Positions 1 through 61,278 of a DNA stretch of 64,000 bases are shown here, one piece after another. Within the stretch, counting starts at the first letter, position 1, and each line of letters begins with the position of its first letter. This stretch comes from Ciona savignyi (Eukaryota; Chordata; Ascidiacea; Phlebobranchia; Cionidae). Under the pieces are notes generated by a model that was not told the DNA's origin, ran no database searches, and saw nothing but the letters and a program-made list of their open reading frames with translations. The stretch is from positions 78,896 to 142,895 of the forward strand of contig CH003284.1 in the NCBI GenBank assembly GCA_000149265.1, in the 5' to 3' direction. The position numbers were made by a program, and so were the translations under genes.

Positions 1-377
1 TTTATTAAATTAATTCCTTTTTTATATGACGTTTTTTAACGACTGTTTGTTTTGCCTTTTTTTTCTGTTCATGTGCCGTGATTTAATTCGTTTACCATTT
101 TTTAATACTGGTGCAAAAAAAACTAAACTAAAAAAAGCGACATCCGTCGGGTGGCAGGTTGACATACGGAATATACAACTCCAATCAACGGTTCCGGGAA
201 TTGTTAATAAATAACCTTGTGTGATGATCACGTACGCTTTTTCCTGTAAATCCCGTAAATGGAATTATGACGCAAGAGGCTAATCTACCTGATAAGTACA
301 GATTGGTACAAAAAAGTCACGCGATGTCGCAATCCGTTTCAGATACTACACACTCGATATTATGCCTTTTACTCAGT

Positions 378-490
378 ACGGTCGTGTGGCCGATTGCTTA
401 AGGCGACCAATGCATATACATACTCTTATACAATAACGGTCCTTGTATATACATACTCTTATAAACAAAAACTGTCATTGTTACGAGCCC
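378..490 (+). mobile_element. SINE-1 copy, degenerate
   Basis: Box A-like gtgtggccgattgcttaa; the box B region is weak (catcatcggttcc). SINE-1 is my name for this about 100-bp tRNA-like family with box A gtggccgaatggttaacgcg and box B gggttcgaaactt. Confidence 0.6.
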
Positions 491-959
491 ATCATCGGTT
501 CCTCTCCTTTCATATATATCTATAATGTAGCCATCCTTTATTCCCTACTTTACTTATTGTTACTGGTAAAATTATTTGCATGCTTAGTTTTAACGTTTTC
601 TTTTTAACATGATTAAAATCCTGATTGCCCCTTTAATATTACATCTCTTGGTTGCTTATGTATGTTTAATGTGTTTTATTCACTAAAAGGGTAATCTCAT
701 ATTTGTTGTTTTATAATAGTCTGTTTATGTTTCTAAGTAAGCCGTTGACCCACATTGTTTTAGTATTCTTGGTTATGCCAGTTTAGCTTGGTTATGTTAG
801 GCCAGTTTAGTTTTTTTTTGGTTTCTTGTTTAGGTCTTGGTTTGGGCCAGTTTAGGTTATTCTTGGCCAGTTTACCCTTACCCAGTTACTTGATGCTATT
901 GCAGCGTTTTGTGTATGATTGAAAAATTGTTGCTGTTTTAGTTTAATTTGTTAATCCAC

Positions 960-1062
960 TTGTTCCAGGCAATGTCCGCGTAGTGGTTTGTAACCACCGA
1001 CCAGCTAGCGACCAGATCTACAACCTTTCACCTGAAACGCACTAACCCACAGAGCAATTCTG
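960..1062 (-). mobile_element. SINE-2 head fragment
   Basis: SINE-2 is my name for the about 300-bp family: tRNA-like head (ggttagtctggtggtttagt; ttgcaggttcgaaactggtc), body with ttgggcaaggcacttaacgg, and tail ggataaacatgaatatccta. Here only the head half is present, reversed. Confidence 0.65.
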
Positions 1063-1085
1063 CCAAACGATTCTGCTTAGATAAG

Positions 1086-1195
1086 TACGGGAGTGTGGCC
1101 AAATGGTTAAAGCGACCGATACATATACCGATTCCCATAAAAAAACGTCCTAGTAACGAGCCCATCATGGGTTCGAAACTTGGCTCGAACAAAAA
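1086..1195 (+). mobile_element. SINE-1 copy, full
   Basis: Box A gtgtggccaaatggttaa and box B catgggttcgaaacttggct are both intact, 80 bp apart. Confidence 0.8.
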
Positions 1196-2158
1196 TCCCT
1201 ACTTAGATAAAGCGCGAACGTTGTGCTTTTAATAATAAAGGGAAAACCTTCTAACCCACAATCGTTTGCAAAAGCTGAATGTTTAATCTTAAGTATACTT
1301 AGAGTATTGTTCGTAGCAAACAGGCAACGCGGCACAGTAGCAAAACAAGCATCGCTTGGCGATTAAAATGCACAGAAGCAAGGTGTTGCAATAAGCGGCG
1401 GAACAAACGGAACACACGGAACGAACAGCGGTGAACTTTTCCGGAACCATTATACAGTAAACAACACGGAATTGGACATGCGAATCTCAGACTTGAACTA
1501 TTGAATAGAAAACAGCTTTTTTATAAAGTAATTATTAGAAAATGGTTCGATGCCGTTTTAAAAATTACTGTTGTGTATATCGGGCGCACCCTCGGTCAAT
1601 GGAACTATGTTTTCTGTCAAAAGGAGTGCGCCATGGGCGGTGCTCGCGTGTTGGCGCTACAGAGCAAACGAATTGCAGGACATTGGGTAAAGTGAAAATC
1701 TTCACAATAATAATGAGCGATTTTGCAGTTAAATATTGGAACACTTCTCAAATAGTTTCAACACGCTACTGCAAAGCATTGTAGGTTATGCAACTTTTAA
1801 ATGGCAAAACACCGAACTTTTTTCGGCTACATTTCGTGTCAACTTTTATCCGATAGAATCTGGTATGTTCCACAGTACCATTCCGTAAAACGTCTTATTT
1901 TCTGACGTGTATGGCTCGCAGTATACTGAGCGTTGAAACTCTGTACAATTAGTAACACTTAGTTGGTGTGACTGTTTCGTATTAAAATGCACCGCCCACC
2001 ATAAGCACAGATCGGTGCTACAATATCTCCTAATGGTGCAGTAACACATGGCATTAGTAACAACTTGTAAAGTTCCGCTGCGAAAAAGGCTTCAGCGGTT
2101 ACCTTCATAAGGGTCCTACGAGCAGCAAGATGCTTGGCAGTCCCGCGTCACAATGTTA

Positions 2159-19791
<17,633 letters not shown>

Positions 19792-20589
19792 AGTGGAGCA
19801 ATTATCCTTCACACTTAATTATAATGCCAGGTGAATAAGAATGCGATGTTAGTTGAAGTTTCCGTTTAATTCACTACACTCAAAGATGGAAATTTTGAGG
19901 TAAAAATGATTTAAAATGTTAGTGAAATATGCACCGTCAATATGCGTCTTTGCTAACTTATAAGACGTCAATGATTAAAACATAGTTAAAATATTAATTA
20001 ATATTATTGAAAGATTATCCGTAAACCTGTACTACAATGCTCGCCCATAGACGGTCTATCTATTTACACTTTCCATTTCTATAGTTGAACTTCAGCCTTG
20101 CTGGCGCGCTTACCAAGAAATATTGGCCCTAGTTCGTAAAGCAAACCACAAAATTAGAAGTTTTTCTCAGATGCTAAATACTCTGCTAACGATAATCGCA
20201 AAAATCCTATTTAGACCAACTGAGGCAGATACGTCGCTTGGGAAGAATTGTCACTCCTCGAATTAAGAATTCGTTAACAAACATGCCGCATTCGACTTCG
20301 CGTTTATGGCGTTGCGAAAACATCTTGAATTACGGTTACGGGTGAAAGTCAGGGTTTCCTCGCTTACACTGACAAAGTCTGAAAATTTGAATTTTTACGA
20401 AGCCACCGACTGCAAGAATAAGGCTAATTTGCAGTAGTCCCATCTTAACCTGCATGCGTTAAAATATTGTTTTTCTAGGTTTCGCCTGTCAGAGGGCTCC
20501 ATTTTTAAGTCGATTAAAATTGAAAACTACACCTGAGCACGTAATTGACTCAATGTCATACACGTTCGACCCTTGACACTGGCGTATTT

Positions 20590-20770
20590 GAAGCTATTTC
20601 CCTATCGATGCACTGTCGGCCTGCTCGCGGCTGAACTCTTCTGAAGCGCTTGGATTCTCGAAAATGGAAAAATATGGCGGCGGCGACTTCTTCCCGCTCG
20701 CTCTCTCCCCATTTCTCACACGGTCGAACCGGCGGTTTTCGCGTGGGTCGTTCATGTCAGTATTTATCCA
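20590..20770 (-). promoter_or_regulatory. RUNX: CpG-rich candidate RUNX promoter or 5'UTR
   Basis: Local GC- and CpG-rich block in an AT-rich flank, 800-1000 bp upstream of the proposed RUNX start codon. Contains atggcggcggcg, which resembles a YY1-type initiator-proximal motif. A 62-codon open frame here on the minus strand is probably incidental. Confidence 0.35.
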
Positions 20771-23700
20771 AACGCGGGGCATTTAAACAGATAAAGCTGG
20801 TTTAATATAAACCACTTCTAAACCGACATTACCAATCTAAAAACGCAATGCGACGTATTTTTAACGTTCGTTTTGTAGCGGTATATCCGTAAAAACGATC
20901 CGGAATTTTCGTATTGAAGCGCTTGTGCAAAACGGAACAAGTCCCAAAATAGACGATTTAACTTCTTAGTAAGCGAAATCCTATTTCACCCAAATGACGT
21001 AAGCTAGTACTTAGAGCCATGACAACCAGACAATGTCGTGCCTCAGTGAAAAAAATATGAGTCATTTTTCTGACCTACAAACTTTCATATTTCAGTATCA
21101 CTTTCGATTCAAAAATATATTTCAAGTGTCAAGCAAGTCCAAGCGCCTTATTCCGAGAATAGAAAATATTGATAATTATAGATGTGGATTTCAACAAGGC
21201 TCGAATAAATTTAAACCAGCGAACGCTTTTGAAAAGACCGCAATCGAAATTTCAAAGTCAATAAGCCCCCAATTGTTTAGAAATCGTCAGAATGAAACAA
21301 TAGCTGAGCGCGCTGTTCAATTGGGAACCGGAATGTTCCCGACAGGCGATACATCGGCCATTTATGTACAATTGGACTGCAATCCAGCATTGGGGCTTTT
21401 GTGATTGCGCTCTACTCGCGTGTAGCGCCGTTTCCCGACTTTCAAATATAAAACCCGATAGCTTGTCCTGCTGTACATGTGTCTGTTTCCCTTCGAAGTC
21501 GAGTGCGACACAGGTTTAAGCAACACTTAGCAGCCACAGACCGCCCAGAGCCTGTCTGCTGCGATATTTATTTAAATTCCCTCCAACAAAACCGACCCGA
21601 TAACCATTTTAATTTATACGTCCATCAATTTATTAAGGCGAATACAATGTAAATAATGGTTCTATGCCGTTTAGCGGTTTTGCGGTCCGACACCCGACAC
21701 CTCTCGAATTTAATTGTGCTCCAATCGAGAACTGAACCTTAATTTAAAAACAAAACGCAGACGAAACGTTTAGAATATTATTTAAATTCGGCCGTCGCAC
21801 CATGTCATGCAATCTGCAGCAGGACGTTTGCAAAACGAACTGCGGTTTTCGTAACAAGGTTGTTACTGCATCAACCGCCTCGATCAGTAACTTGATATTC
21901 AAACGTTAATGGAAAACACTTCCATACGATTAGAATGGAAATTTCTTGATCGAAATAACCATTACATCAGAGAATGACATGCACGACTAATCCGATTTGG
22001 ATCGCGATAAACGGTATTTGGGCAATTAATTAAAATGAACGACATTACGCCAATGTAATGTGGAAACTGAGGCATTTGATGCATAAATGGAAAGAATCTA
22101 TTTTAACGACTGCTTTGAAAATAGAAAATCGGATCAAAATTGATACGGGCAAAACTAAATTGAGGGAAAGAAAAAAGGGGGGATTACACACTAAAATAAA
22201 GATTATCTTGTAAGGGTTGTTACTTCTGGGGTTAAAATTAGTTTTTAAAGTAGGATTAGAATTAGTCTCCATAGTTTTAGGTAGCATTTTCCCTCTTTCC
22301 CCCTTTCCCTCTTTTTAGTGTTGCCCCAGTACGACAGACTTGCCTTCAAAACTACTTTTGGGTGGTTCGGCAAACTTTGAAAAGTTCACTTCGAAGCATC
22401 CAGTATGGCCCGGACCTCGCTGCGACCTATATTCAGAGTTCAGACGTCATGGCTCATCCGCTCGCTTTTCCCAGCTTTCCACTCGGAAGGAAACAACGTT
22501 TTGAGGCTGATCGCGCTGTACACATGACTGATAACAAGCATATCTTGGCACGTACTGTGATAACCAATACAATAACTCAAAAATGCAAGGACGGCCGAAC
22601 CAACCCGGAGAAAAATAATCGTTGAACTTACAACGACCTCGCGATTGCCTAATCAAACGTCAGTACACGTCACTTTGAGTAAAATTTAATAATTTCGATT
22701 CGCTTATCAATCTGAACGATCTTTGGTAGTGCAACCTGAATCAGAGAGATTGTACGCAACATTGCAATGCCCAAGAGTGTTTATTTGAAGTGTTTACGAA
22801 AGTTACTACAAACGAAAATTGCGTGTGGTGTCAAAACAGCAGTCAGTTTTTTTCAGCGGGACGGACAAACGACGATGCTCCGTATTACAGATCTCTCACA
22901 TTAAACCTACACTTTTTAATGGCTATATACAAGAATATAATACCACGTAAGGTTGGGTGGCAATTTCACAAGATTCGGCGAACGAATCACACCGGCCAAG
23001 ACTACGTATTACACACTTAAGAGCTAAAGCGTGCATTTAATCGCTACTCCTTTCCGCCTATTTAATCACAGGTAGCCGAGCAGCTGAAAGCCAACGATTT
23101 ATACCGAAACACGCAATTAATTCTCGCCTCGAAAGCAAGCGACTGATTTGAACGTAAAATCTCCGAGACACTGTAATTAAACCAATCCAATACGGACCCG
23201 TCTGCCACTAGTCAAATAGAAACTTGCAATTGTGGGTCTTGATTATATATTCTTGGTTCTGTAAAAAGCCCCTACCTAGACCATTCCTTACCCTACTCAT
23301 TGACAAGGCGCCGTATATTACAGTTAAGCGGTATCATTAATACGTATGCGTCTACTGTTTTATTTTTTCTTGTTTGTTTAAGCATTATTTTTAGCCCTTG
23401 ACTATATTATAGGCCTACTTGGAACCTTTGCATATACTTTACTTTTGCGCATCTAAGAACATCGTGCTTTTACATCAATTCATAAAAGTAGGAAGCGTTA
23501 ATCGACATATTTAACCGGCGACAATTCCATGTTACTGCAAATTCACTTCAATAAGACATGGCATAAATCCATGGTTGACCTTTGTACAGAAAAGACCAAT
23601 GGAAAGAATGAAACAAGGCAAATTAATAGTTAGTCGGACACCCATAGTTAACCGCATAAATGAAAGTTAATATTAATACATCGTATACGCACAGTCAGGT

Positions 23701-24744
23701 TGCTGAAAACCAACATTCGTTAGGTTTGGCGTTCACGTCGAAATTTTCGTATTTACTATTCCTACATTTAATTACAAGGTGTTTTAGTCGTTTGTCGTCT
23801 TTTCCGGATTTTTAAATGGAAAATTTTACCTGTTTTCACCGAGGGACGAAAGATTAAACTAAACTAACCCAGAGTTTTCAATTTTGCGCTTAATTTTTGA
23901 ACGAAATGCCCATATTCACTGTACCAAATTAGATGTGTGCTTTAATGTAACGAAAAGAAAACGCAATGTTTTGCAGCAATGGCGGATCTCGAACCCGAAA
24001 ACCGTCCGGTCATGATAACAACTGAGGATTATGGTTCAATCAACAGTCGGGCTGCTGTCACGGTCGAGTTTTAATGGAAGTTTTAAATCATTTCTATCAC
24101 AATCCATGCCCTAACTTACAAGCTGCTTAAGGTACACCGAAGAAAAGTAGAAAATTGGGAAACCCAGATGTCCAACTCGTATTAGAGAGCGATTTAGTGG
24201 AACCATTTTAGAAACAATCTTTTTATTTTAAATTGCCTAAGACGTCTTTAAATGGTCGAAATCACGCCGGGAAAGCTGAAAGGTGTTGGCCAACAATAGA
24301 ATATCATGTTCCGTGTTCCAGGCTAACTCGGAAATAAGTCTTGTCGTGGACAAAGAGAGTTTATGAGTGCAGTTCGGGCGGCGCCAAGCGTACTGTTACA
24401 GATGCTTTAATTTCGCCCAAAATTAAACCGCGCTGACACCCATTGTGCACCTTTATCACTGGCGCCGTTTAACTTTTTATGGGTTTAGGATTTAAATAAA
24501 GGCCAAGAGATCATGCAATAAATGATAAGGTTGAATTACATTAGGTCGTTGCTTGTCCTCAAATGTACATCAAAAGTGATCGTTACAAAACCGACTGTTC
24601 GTTTGTGTGGTTTTTGAGAGGAAATTGAGATGATTTTGTTATGTATTACGTCCTTAATACCTGTAAACACTAACGGTGGTTTCCAATAGTGGTGAAAATA
24701 GGATTTTAGTCAAACTAAAAATGGGTATAAACTGGGTCGGGCTG

Positions 24745-25075
24745 TACAGTCGTGTGGTTAACGCGACAGATAAATATGCCAAATCCCATAAAAAACGTCC
24801 TAGTGACCAACCCTTCATGGCTTCGAAACTTAGCTCGGATAAACAAAGCTGAGTAAGCTGTAATGCTGTCTTGAATTTATTTTAAGAAAAAATAAATGTT
24901 GCTTAAACCAAAATAGTGAGTTGTGCAGAGTAAGCAATATTAAAGGTTTATACTTACCTTCGTAAATTGCAATAACGTCGTGTGGCCAAATGGTTAACGC
25001 GACCGATACATATACCGACCACAAAACAAAAGCGGTCCAAGTAACGAGCCCATCTTGAATTCGAAACGTGCCTCA
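24745..25075 (+). mobile_element. Two SINE-1 copies, 130 bp apart
   Basis: Copies at 24745-24845 and 24975-25075; the second has an intact box A (gtgtggccaaatggttaacg) and box B-like aattcgaaacgtgcc. Confidence 0.75.
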
Positions 25076-25230
25076 GTAAAAAATACTATAACGATTTAGT
25101 TAAAGAAGGTATCTATTATTACAGAATATTTTACAACCTTTTTTATCAAAACCACGCCACTTACAATCGGGTTGCTTATGAGACCATAAAGTAATACACA
25201 TGTTTAAAATATTATCTATTATATAATAGA

Positions 25231-25530
25231 TTAGTCTGGTGGTTGAGTGCGACGCCTTTCAGCCGAAGGGTTGTAGGCACGAAACTGGTCGCTAACTAGT
25301 CGGTTGTGTCCATGGGCAAGGCACTTAACGCACATTGCCTGGACCAAGCGAATTAATGGGTTCTACTAAGTGGAAGAAACGTGTGAATCATGCACAACGC
25401 ACTGCAATAGCTCCGGTAACTCGACGGTGGGCGCGTGGTGATCTAACGATTGCCCGTGTGTTAACTAACCCCCTTATTGGTTTTCCCATTCACGGGGATA
25501 AACATGAATATCTTATCCTATATAACTTAT
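25231..25530 (+). mobile_element. SINE-2, full length
   Basis: Head ttagtctggtggttgagtgc to tail gggataaacatgaatatctt, in the intergenic region. Confidence 0.9.
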
Positions 25531-25794
25531 TAAAGATTCCGTTGCATGGTGTTTGTCGTTGTTACATCTTTAGGCTTTAATTCCGTTACATGAATGACAG
25601 TTTAACATTACTTCCGCGGCTTGCCTTTCCACCCGAAAGTTACAGCCTTTTGTATAAACGTGCAGCGAAAATGCTGTTGTTGTTAAATAATGAATAGCTG
25701 CGAAATTAAGGTAACATTTTTTTGGGCAGTTGACGTCGTTCTTGTAAGAAAGTTGTGTGTACGCCGTTTGCCAACCAATTGGCCACACAATGTT

Positions 25795-25960
25795 TAGTTT
25801 AGTTTATTTTTTCTTTCCACGATAAAAACACGACACGCGGAACCTTTGATAAGAATTTGGAAAACTGAAAAAACGACAGTCGTTAGAACACATCTTAAAA
25901 CCAATCAATTATCAAGTTTCTGTAAAATTAGACGTGGCCGCTAAAGCCAACATGTAAACA
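25795..25960. repeat. Dispersed repeat shared with 60160-60320
   Basis: Two copies in the window share tttccacgataaaaacacga, aaccaatcaattatcaagtt and aattagacgtggccgctaaa. Both lie in intergenic DNA. Confidence 0.75.
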
Positions 25961-26439
25961 ATGTGAACGATTAAGTCATTTTACAAGGCCAAGTTTTAAA
26001 CCATTAATGATATTGTCCCTAATACCATGCTATGTTTGACTAACTTTATTCGGTGCTTTAATTCTAAGAGGCCGAATACAGCAACGTTCATAAGAGCCAA
26101 TAATGAAATCGATCTTACACCTGTCTGGTTTGAGACCGACCTTCAGCCTTTATAACCTTTTAAACTACAGAGAGTATTTTTCTGTTTAAAAATAAATCGT
26201 CTGGAATATTTGAAAACAATCGCTGGGATTACCCAGGGGGAAAAACAAAATTTCCCTAAAAAATTCCAGGTCAAACGACTAATGGATAAGCGGTCAGGCC
26301 ATGAAACCACAATTTAGGTCACATCCGCGGTTTTTCTTCAAATAATTAAATAAAAATTCAGAGAAACGCTCGTTGGGTTTGCATGTACCCGAGATAATCT
26401 AAATATTACCAGTATGCGAACTTTACTCTTTTTATTGAA

Positions 26440-26672
26440 ATCAGTTTCAAACCTAAGACCGTTTTACTTGTTATGTAATTCGGGATTGGTCGCGTTAACC
26501 ATTCAGCCACAAGACACTACAGTGCACCACTTTTAAAGTGCAAACGTTATTTATGAGGTAATCACAAGATTTCTTTTGTGTACGGCCGTGTGGCCAAATG
26601 GTTAACGCGACCGATACATATACCGACTACAAAACGGTTTTACCAACGAACCCATCAAACTAAGCCCGGGGA
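26440..26672. mobile_element. SINE-1 head-to-head pair
   Basis: Minus copy at 26440-26525 (ttggtcgcgttaaccattca with gccac) and plus copy at 26582-26672 (gtgtggccaaatggttaacg); the heads face each other. Confidence 0.7.
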
Positions 26673-26984
26673 AAAATGATTGCTTTTATAATAAAGTCGC
26701 CTTGCGTATTAGCGGGGGAAACTGACGATTGCCCTTGTGATAACTCCCCCACGTTTTTTTCATTTAGTGGAACTAAAATTAAAGAAAAATTTGTCGGTTT
26801 AAAATATGCTTTACACAGGCACAGCCGTTCCCAAACCATTTGATTTGTCGATGATCTCGTAACCGAAAAATCAAAGCGTGTATTTTAACATATACGGTAC
26901 ATGGAATCCGCTAAGTTAAGAAAAAAACGCTGCAGTATTTCTACGCATAATACGGGCCCTGACTTAAGGAACGTCCCAATCATA

Positions 26985-27092
26985 CTCAAAACACTGCAAT
27001 AGCTCCGGTAACGCGACGCTTGGCGCGAGGTGATCTAACGGATGCACGTGTGATAAAGCCCCCGTTGTTTTCCCATTCACGGGGTTAAAACC
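26985..27092 (+). mobile_element. SINE-2 tail fragment
   Basis: Starts at aaaacactgcaatagctccg; the last bases diverge (ggggttaaaa). Confidence 0.75.
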
Positions 27093-27576
27093 CAGAACCA
27101 TTCAGCTGAAGCACGGACACACTAACCCAACAAGCTACTAGTCGGACGATCCGCGATATGCACGCCACAAAAGAACCTACCGAGACGTATGTAGTAACCA
27201 ACTGGTTCTTTCTACTTAGCACTTCGTCTCTTGGGAATGTTGGAATTCTTTCTCGGACACACAAACTTCCCAACTCCGTTAACCAGCATTCCTTACGTTG
27301 TATGGAAATGACTGCTTATTATAAATGGTGTATAACCAATTAAGACCTCTATGAGCGGCAGGATGTGACGAGTGGTACCCTTCCTTAGTCATTATTTTTA
27401 AACGAGTGTTTTGCTGAGTAACAATGGGTTTGAGAAGCAGCGGTTTTTGCGAGGTCAGTTTGCATTGGAGAGATGGGGAGAATAATTAGTTGAACGCCTT
27501 CTACATATAGAGAAAATGCCGATAGTGACTTGACGGATGCAATGAAAGTCGACGGTGGCAGTAACAAGAGATAGTA

Positions 27577-27815
27577 CACGGCCGTGTGGCCGAATGGTTA
27601 ACGCGACCGACACATACACCGACTCCTGTACAAACGAACCCATTATGGGTTCGAAACTTGGCTAGGTTAAACAAACAAGAGATAATGATCGTTTACACAA
27701 GTGTAACTTGTTCAATGCACAAGTGGTTTCAAAAACGGTTGTGTGGCCGAATGGTTAACGGGAGCGATTCATGTACCAATTTCTATACCAAATCTATTAT
27801 GGTTTTGAAAAAAAG
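27577..27815 (+). mobile_element. Two SINE-1 copies downstream of receptor stop
   Basis: 27577-27667 is complete (gtgtggccgaatggttaacg; attatgggttcgaaacttgg). 27733-27815 is a partial second copy next to the receptor poly(A) candidate. Confidence 0.8.
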
Positions 27816-27839
27816 TCATAAAAAACAATAAGATAGCAG

Positions 27840-27845
27840 TTTATT
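27840..27845 (-). promoter_or_regulatory. Candidate poly(A) signal AATAAA, receptor gene
   Basis: AATAAA on the minus strand about 145 nt past the receptor stop codon at 27988. Position and motif fit a cleavage/polyadenylation signal. Confidence 0.5.
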
Positions 27846-27987
27846 TATGGGATCAAAGTTTGTAAAGTTAAACAGTTGCAACATATGACAAAGAAACTCT
27901 GAAGGAATCAATTATTCCATTGTGTCCCAACATTTCTCCCAACCCCGAAAACCACGCTTGTTCTTTGAAAATCGAATGATCTTGATC

Positions 27988-58768
<30,781 letters not shown>

Positions 58769-58962
58769 GATTCAATTCCTTTATCTATATCTTTAAAAAA
58801 TACAAGAGTAAATACATAATGTAAATACTGTAAATACATAATCGATTGTTAAAGATTAATTTAAAATCACAAATTAAAGTTCAAGTACGTGATTGACAAA
58901 GTGACTTTTATACTTTCTTGTTCGTCTAACGATGGCATAACGAACGTAGGCTTTAGTTATAT

Positions 58963-58975
58963 AGCTTATATAAGA
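58963..58975 (-). promoter_or_regulatory. Possible TATA element upstream of the receptor ATG
   Basis: CTTATATAAG palindrome about 200 bp upstream of the ATG at 58768, in an AT-rich flank. Weak evidence: the transcription start is not visible from sequence and the region is AT-rich by composition. Confidence 0.2.
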
Positions 58976-60639
58976 GGTTACACATCTACAAGTTTTAATA
59001 CTAATTGGAATGTAAGCTGCCACGATAAGGGCTAATTATAGTAATATTTGAATATGCGAAATCGCTACTTTCATCAGATAAGCACCGCCAATCGCTTTAG
59101 GCTAATGGTATCTCCAAAACGCGATTGCATCATTTCGAAACTGGACACGATAATTTCGCTCTTTACCTAAATTTTTGAATATCGAATAGTGACATCGGTT
59201 ATTACCGGAAGCTTGGCGTGGTGTGTGGGTATCTATGTCCTTTATAACGTTTTGATCTTACCCTCATCGGCGCGGCGATATACCTATACCAATGCAATGT
59301 CCTATTCTTGCACACACTTGCAGAAGCAATGTACGAGTATTTGACATAACTCTTACTATATATATATATACTTACCTTAGTCACTAAAAATCTTTAAAAG
59401 TAAGCCTAAATATCACTTTTATTTCATAAGCTAAACATACAAAAGCAAAAATAGAACAATTTTTCGTAGCTTAACAATAGTTTACCCTACGACCTAATAC
59501 ATAAGTATAAACTGTCCATCAAAATCGGTTGTCAACTGGTTTGTCTGAAATAAATTTGCAATCAACTAATAAACGGTTATATAACCCTAAATTAATAATC
59601 TGTCTCTCTGTTTAGAGTATCGGGGTGAAAACCCGCAAAGTATATGCAGACTGTTTATAAAACTTTCGCTCGAGTTGGTCGGTTTTACAATGCGCGCCGT
59701 TGTTCGACTGCTGTCAAGATTTTCATGGTCTGACGGTTCGAATTTCATCAGCGTTTTACCGACCGCGAAAGAAGAAAATTAATTTTTACTTTGCAAGTTC
59801 CCAGCTACTCGATCTAAAACCATTCTGACTAAGAAAAAATGTTAGCTCTGATTTTCATATTTTACCGGCAGGTACTTTTGTAAAAATGGCCAAGCGATAA
59901 AAGCGCTATCACGATAAATACCCATAGGAACAGTCTAGACTTTACTTTCCTGCTTTACGTCATGGCCATAATTCAGTTTGTTCCCAAAAGACACGAAATT
60001 TGACTTTTACTTTTGCGTGACTCACGCACACTCGATATTAAAAGTCACTTAGTAAATGGCAAAAACAATAAGACGATTTAAGTTCAACCAAATACGTCAA
60101 TCCAAATCTACATTATTATAATGGGTGTGATATGACGATCATTGTAACAAAATTTTAGATTAGTTTAGTTATTTTTTGGTTTCCACGATAAAAACACGAA
60201 GCAGGACCTTTGATACAAATTTGGAAAACGGCAAAACGACAGTCGTTAGAACACGGCTAAAAACCAATCAATTATCAAGTTTCGGTATAATTAGACGTGG
60301 CCGCTAAACCCACATAAAACAAATAAATAAAAGTAAAATAAATAAAATTAAACCCGGTCGCGTTAGCGGGTCCTTTTACAATCATTAATATATGTTTTAA
60401 ATGACCCATTTAATTTGCGTAACTTGGGACAACGTAGCGATTTGTTTATCAAAATAACCCCCTTATATCAATACTTGGTAAGATCCGTGGCGGTCCACAG
60501 GCAGCCGAAAGGTTGCGGGGTGGAAACCAGACGATGGCTAGACTTAGTTTATTTTTTTGCTCCTTCGTTACAATAAAGAAGAATAGAAAAATTATTTCAA
60601 ATTAGGGAGACGGTATAAAACGGCTAAACTACAGTAGTT

Positions 60640-60900
60640 GAACTTTTTACGCCTAAGCAATATACTTATCGGCCAGCGCCTGAAACCATTAATGGCTCGA
60701 CTAGAATTGACGGTACGTCTCAAGAATACATAAGCCATTGCAATAGATCTGGTAACCCGACGGCGGGCGTCAGATAATCCGACAATTACACATGTGATAA
60801 CGCTTCATTACGTATTGGCGAGGTAGTACGACGATTGCTCGTGTGATAATGCGTTTTTTTATGACCTATACAGAGAGATAAAATATGAATACCCTGACCT
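60640..60900 (+). mobile_element. SINE-2, old diverged copy
   Basis: agcgcctgaaaccattaatg, gcaatagatctggtaacccg and a tail gagagataaaatatgaatac; the internal region is partly duplicated. Confidence 0.65.
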
Positions 60901-60936
60901 ATTCTTAGTAGCCATATGCGATTTACAAAAATGTTT

Positions 60937-60942
60937 TTTATT
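60937..60942 (-). promoter_or_regulatory. ATM: Candidate poly(A) signal AATAAA, ATM
   Basis: AATAAA on the minus strand about 155 nt downstream of the ATM stop codon. Confidence 0.5.
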
Positions 60943-61097
60943 GGAAAGCAAAATTACACTGAAAACAGCAGACGTATTAAACGGGCAGTAATTTCATATA
61001 TGACAGTTACGTTTAGCTCAATTTTACAGGGTTATCAGACAAAAGAAACACTAAATACACCGAAAACGCGTTTTAAAATATATGAAACATCCAAAAA

Positions 61098-61278
61098 TCA
61101 CAGGTAAGGTTGCCAACCAGCAAAAAGTTGGCATAATCGAACTGGGTCGGATGCTTGTTGTATTAGCATGTTAACTTGCCCACGCACACTAAGCACAGAG
61201 CCTTCTTCTGTTCCCAGTAGTTTCTCCTGAAGCCTTAGCAACACTCGCTCCGCTAGTTTGTTCGTATTTTGCGCGTCG
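61098..61278 (-). CDS. ATM: ATM last exon: FATC domain and stop
   Basis: Acceptor ttaatcttag, 60 codons including TGA. Carries [17 protein letters not shown], the conserved Gly-Gln-Val-Asn-x-Leu-Ile-Gln-Gln-Ala motif, and ends [12 protein letters not shown] is required for kinase activity and Tip60 interaction in known ATM proteins. Confidence 0.97.

Larger units (their letters stand above)
1..2158. other. RUNX 3' flank, no gene seen
   Basis: Contains part of a dispersed repeat (1-130), two SINE-1 copies, one SINE-2 fragment and otherwise unassigned sequence. The RUNX 3'UTR should occupy the right part. ATTAAA at 1228-1233 (minus) is a weak poly(A) candidate. No protein-coding ORF here looks real. 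Confidence 0.5.
19792..27987. other. Intergenic region between RUNX and receptor
   Basis: About 8.2 kb: the RUNX 5' flank and 5'UTR on the left, then SINE-1 and SINE-2 copies from 24.7 kb on, ending at the receptor 3'UTR. The stretch 21.4-24.7 kb shows no repeat or gene that I can name. Confidence 0.5.
58769..61097. other. Intergenic region, receptor 5' flank and ATM 3' flank
   Basis: 58.77-60.1 kb shows no repeat or gene that I can name and should hold the receptor promoter. 60.16-60.9 kb is repeats. The ATM 3'UTR lies at its right end. Confidence 0.5.

Noticed and set aside
1086-1195. Functional tRNA gene
   Set aside because: Box A and box B are present, but the sequence cannot form a regular cloverleaf and many diverged copies exist; it is a SINE.
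20594-20782. Minus-strand ORF as alternative RUNX first exon
   Set aside because: No good donor in the needed phase; the exon at 19695-19791 has both. Treated as promoter or 5'UTR sequence.
21033-21404. 123-codon plus-strand ORF
   Set aside because: No recognisable motif, no splice context and no supporting neighbours; could be chance. I would keep it only with transcript evidence.
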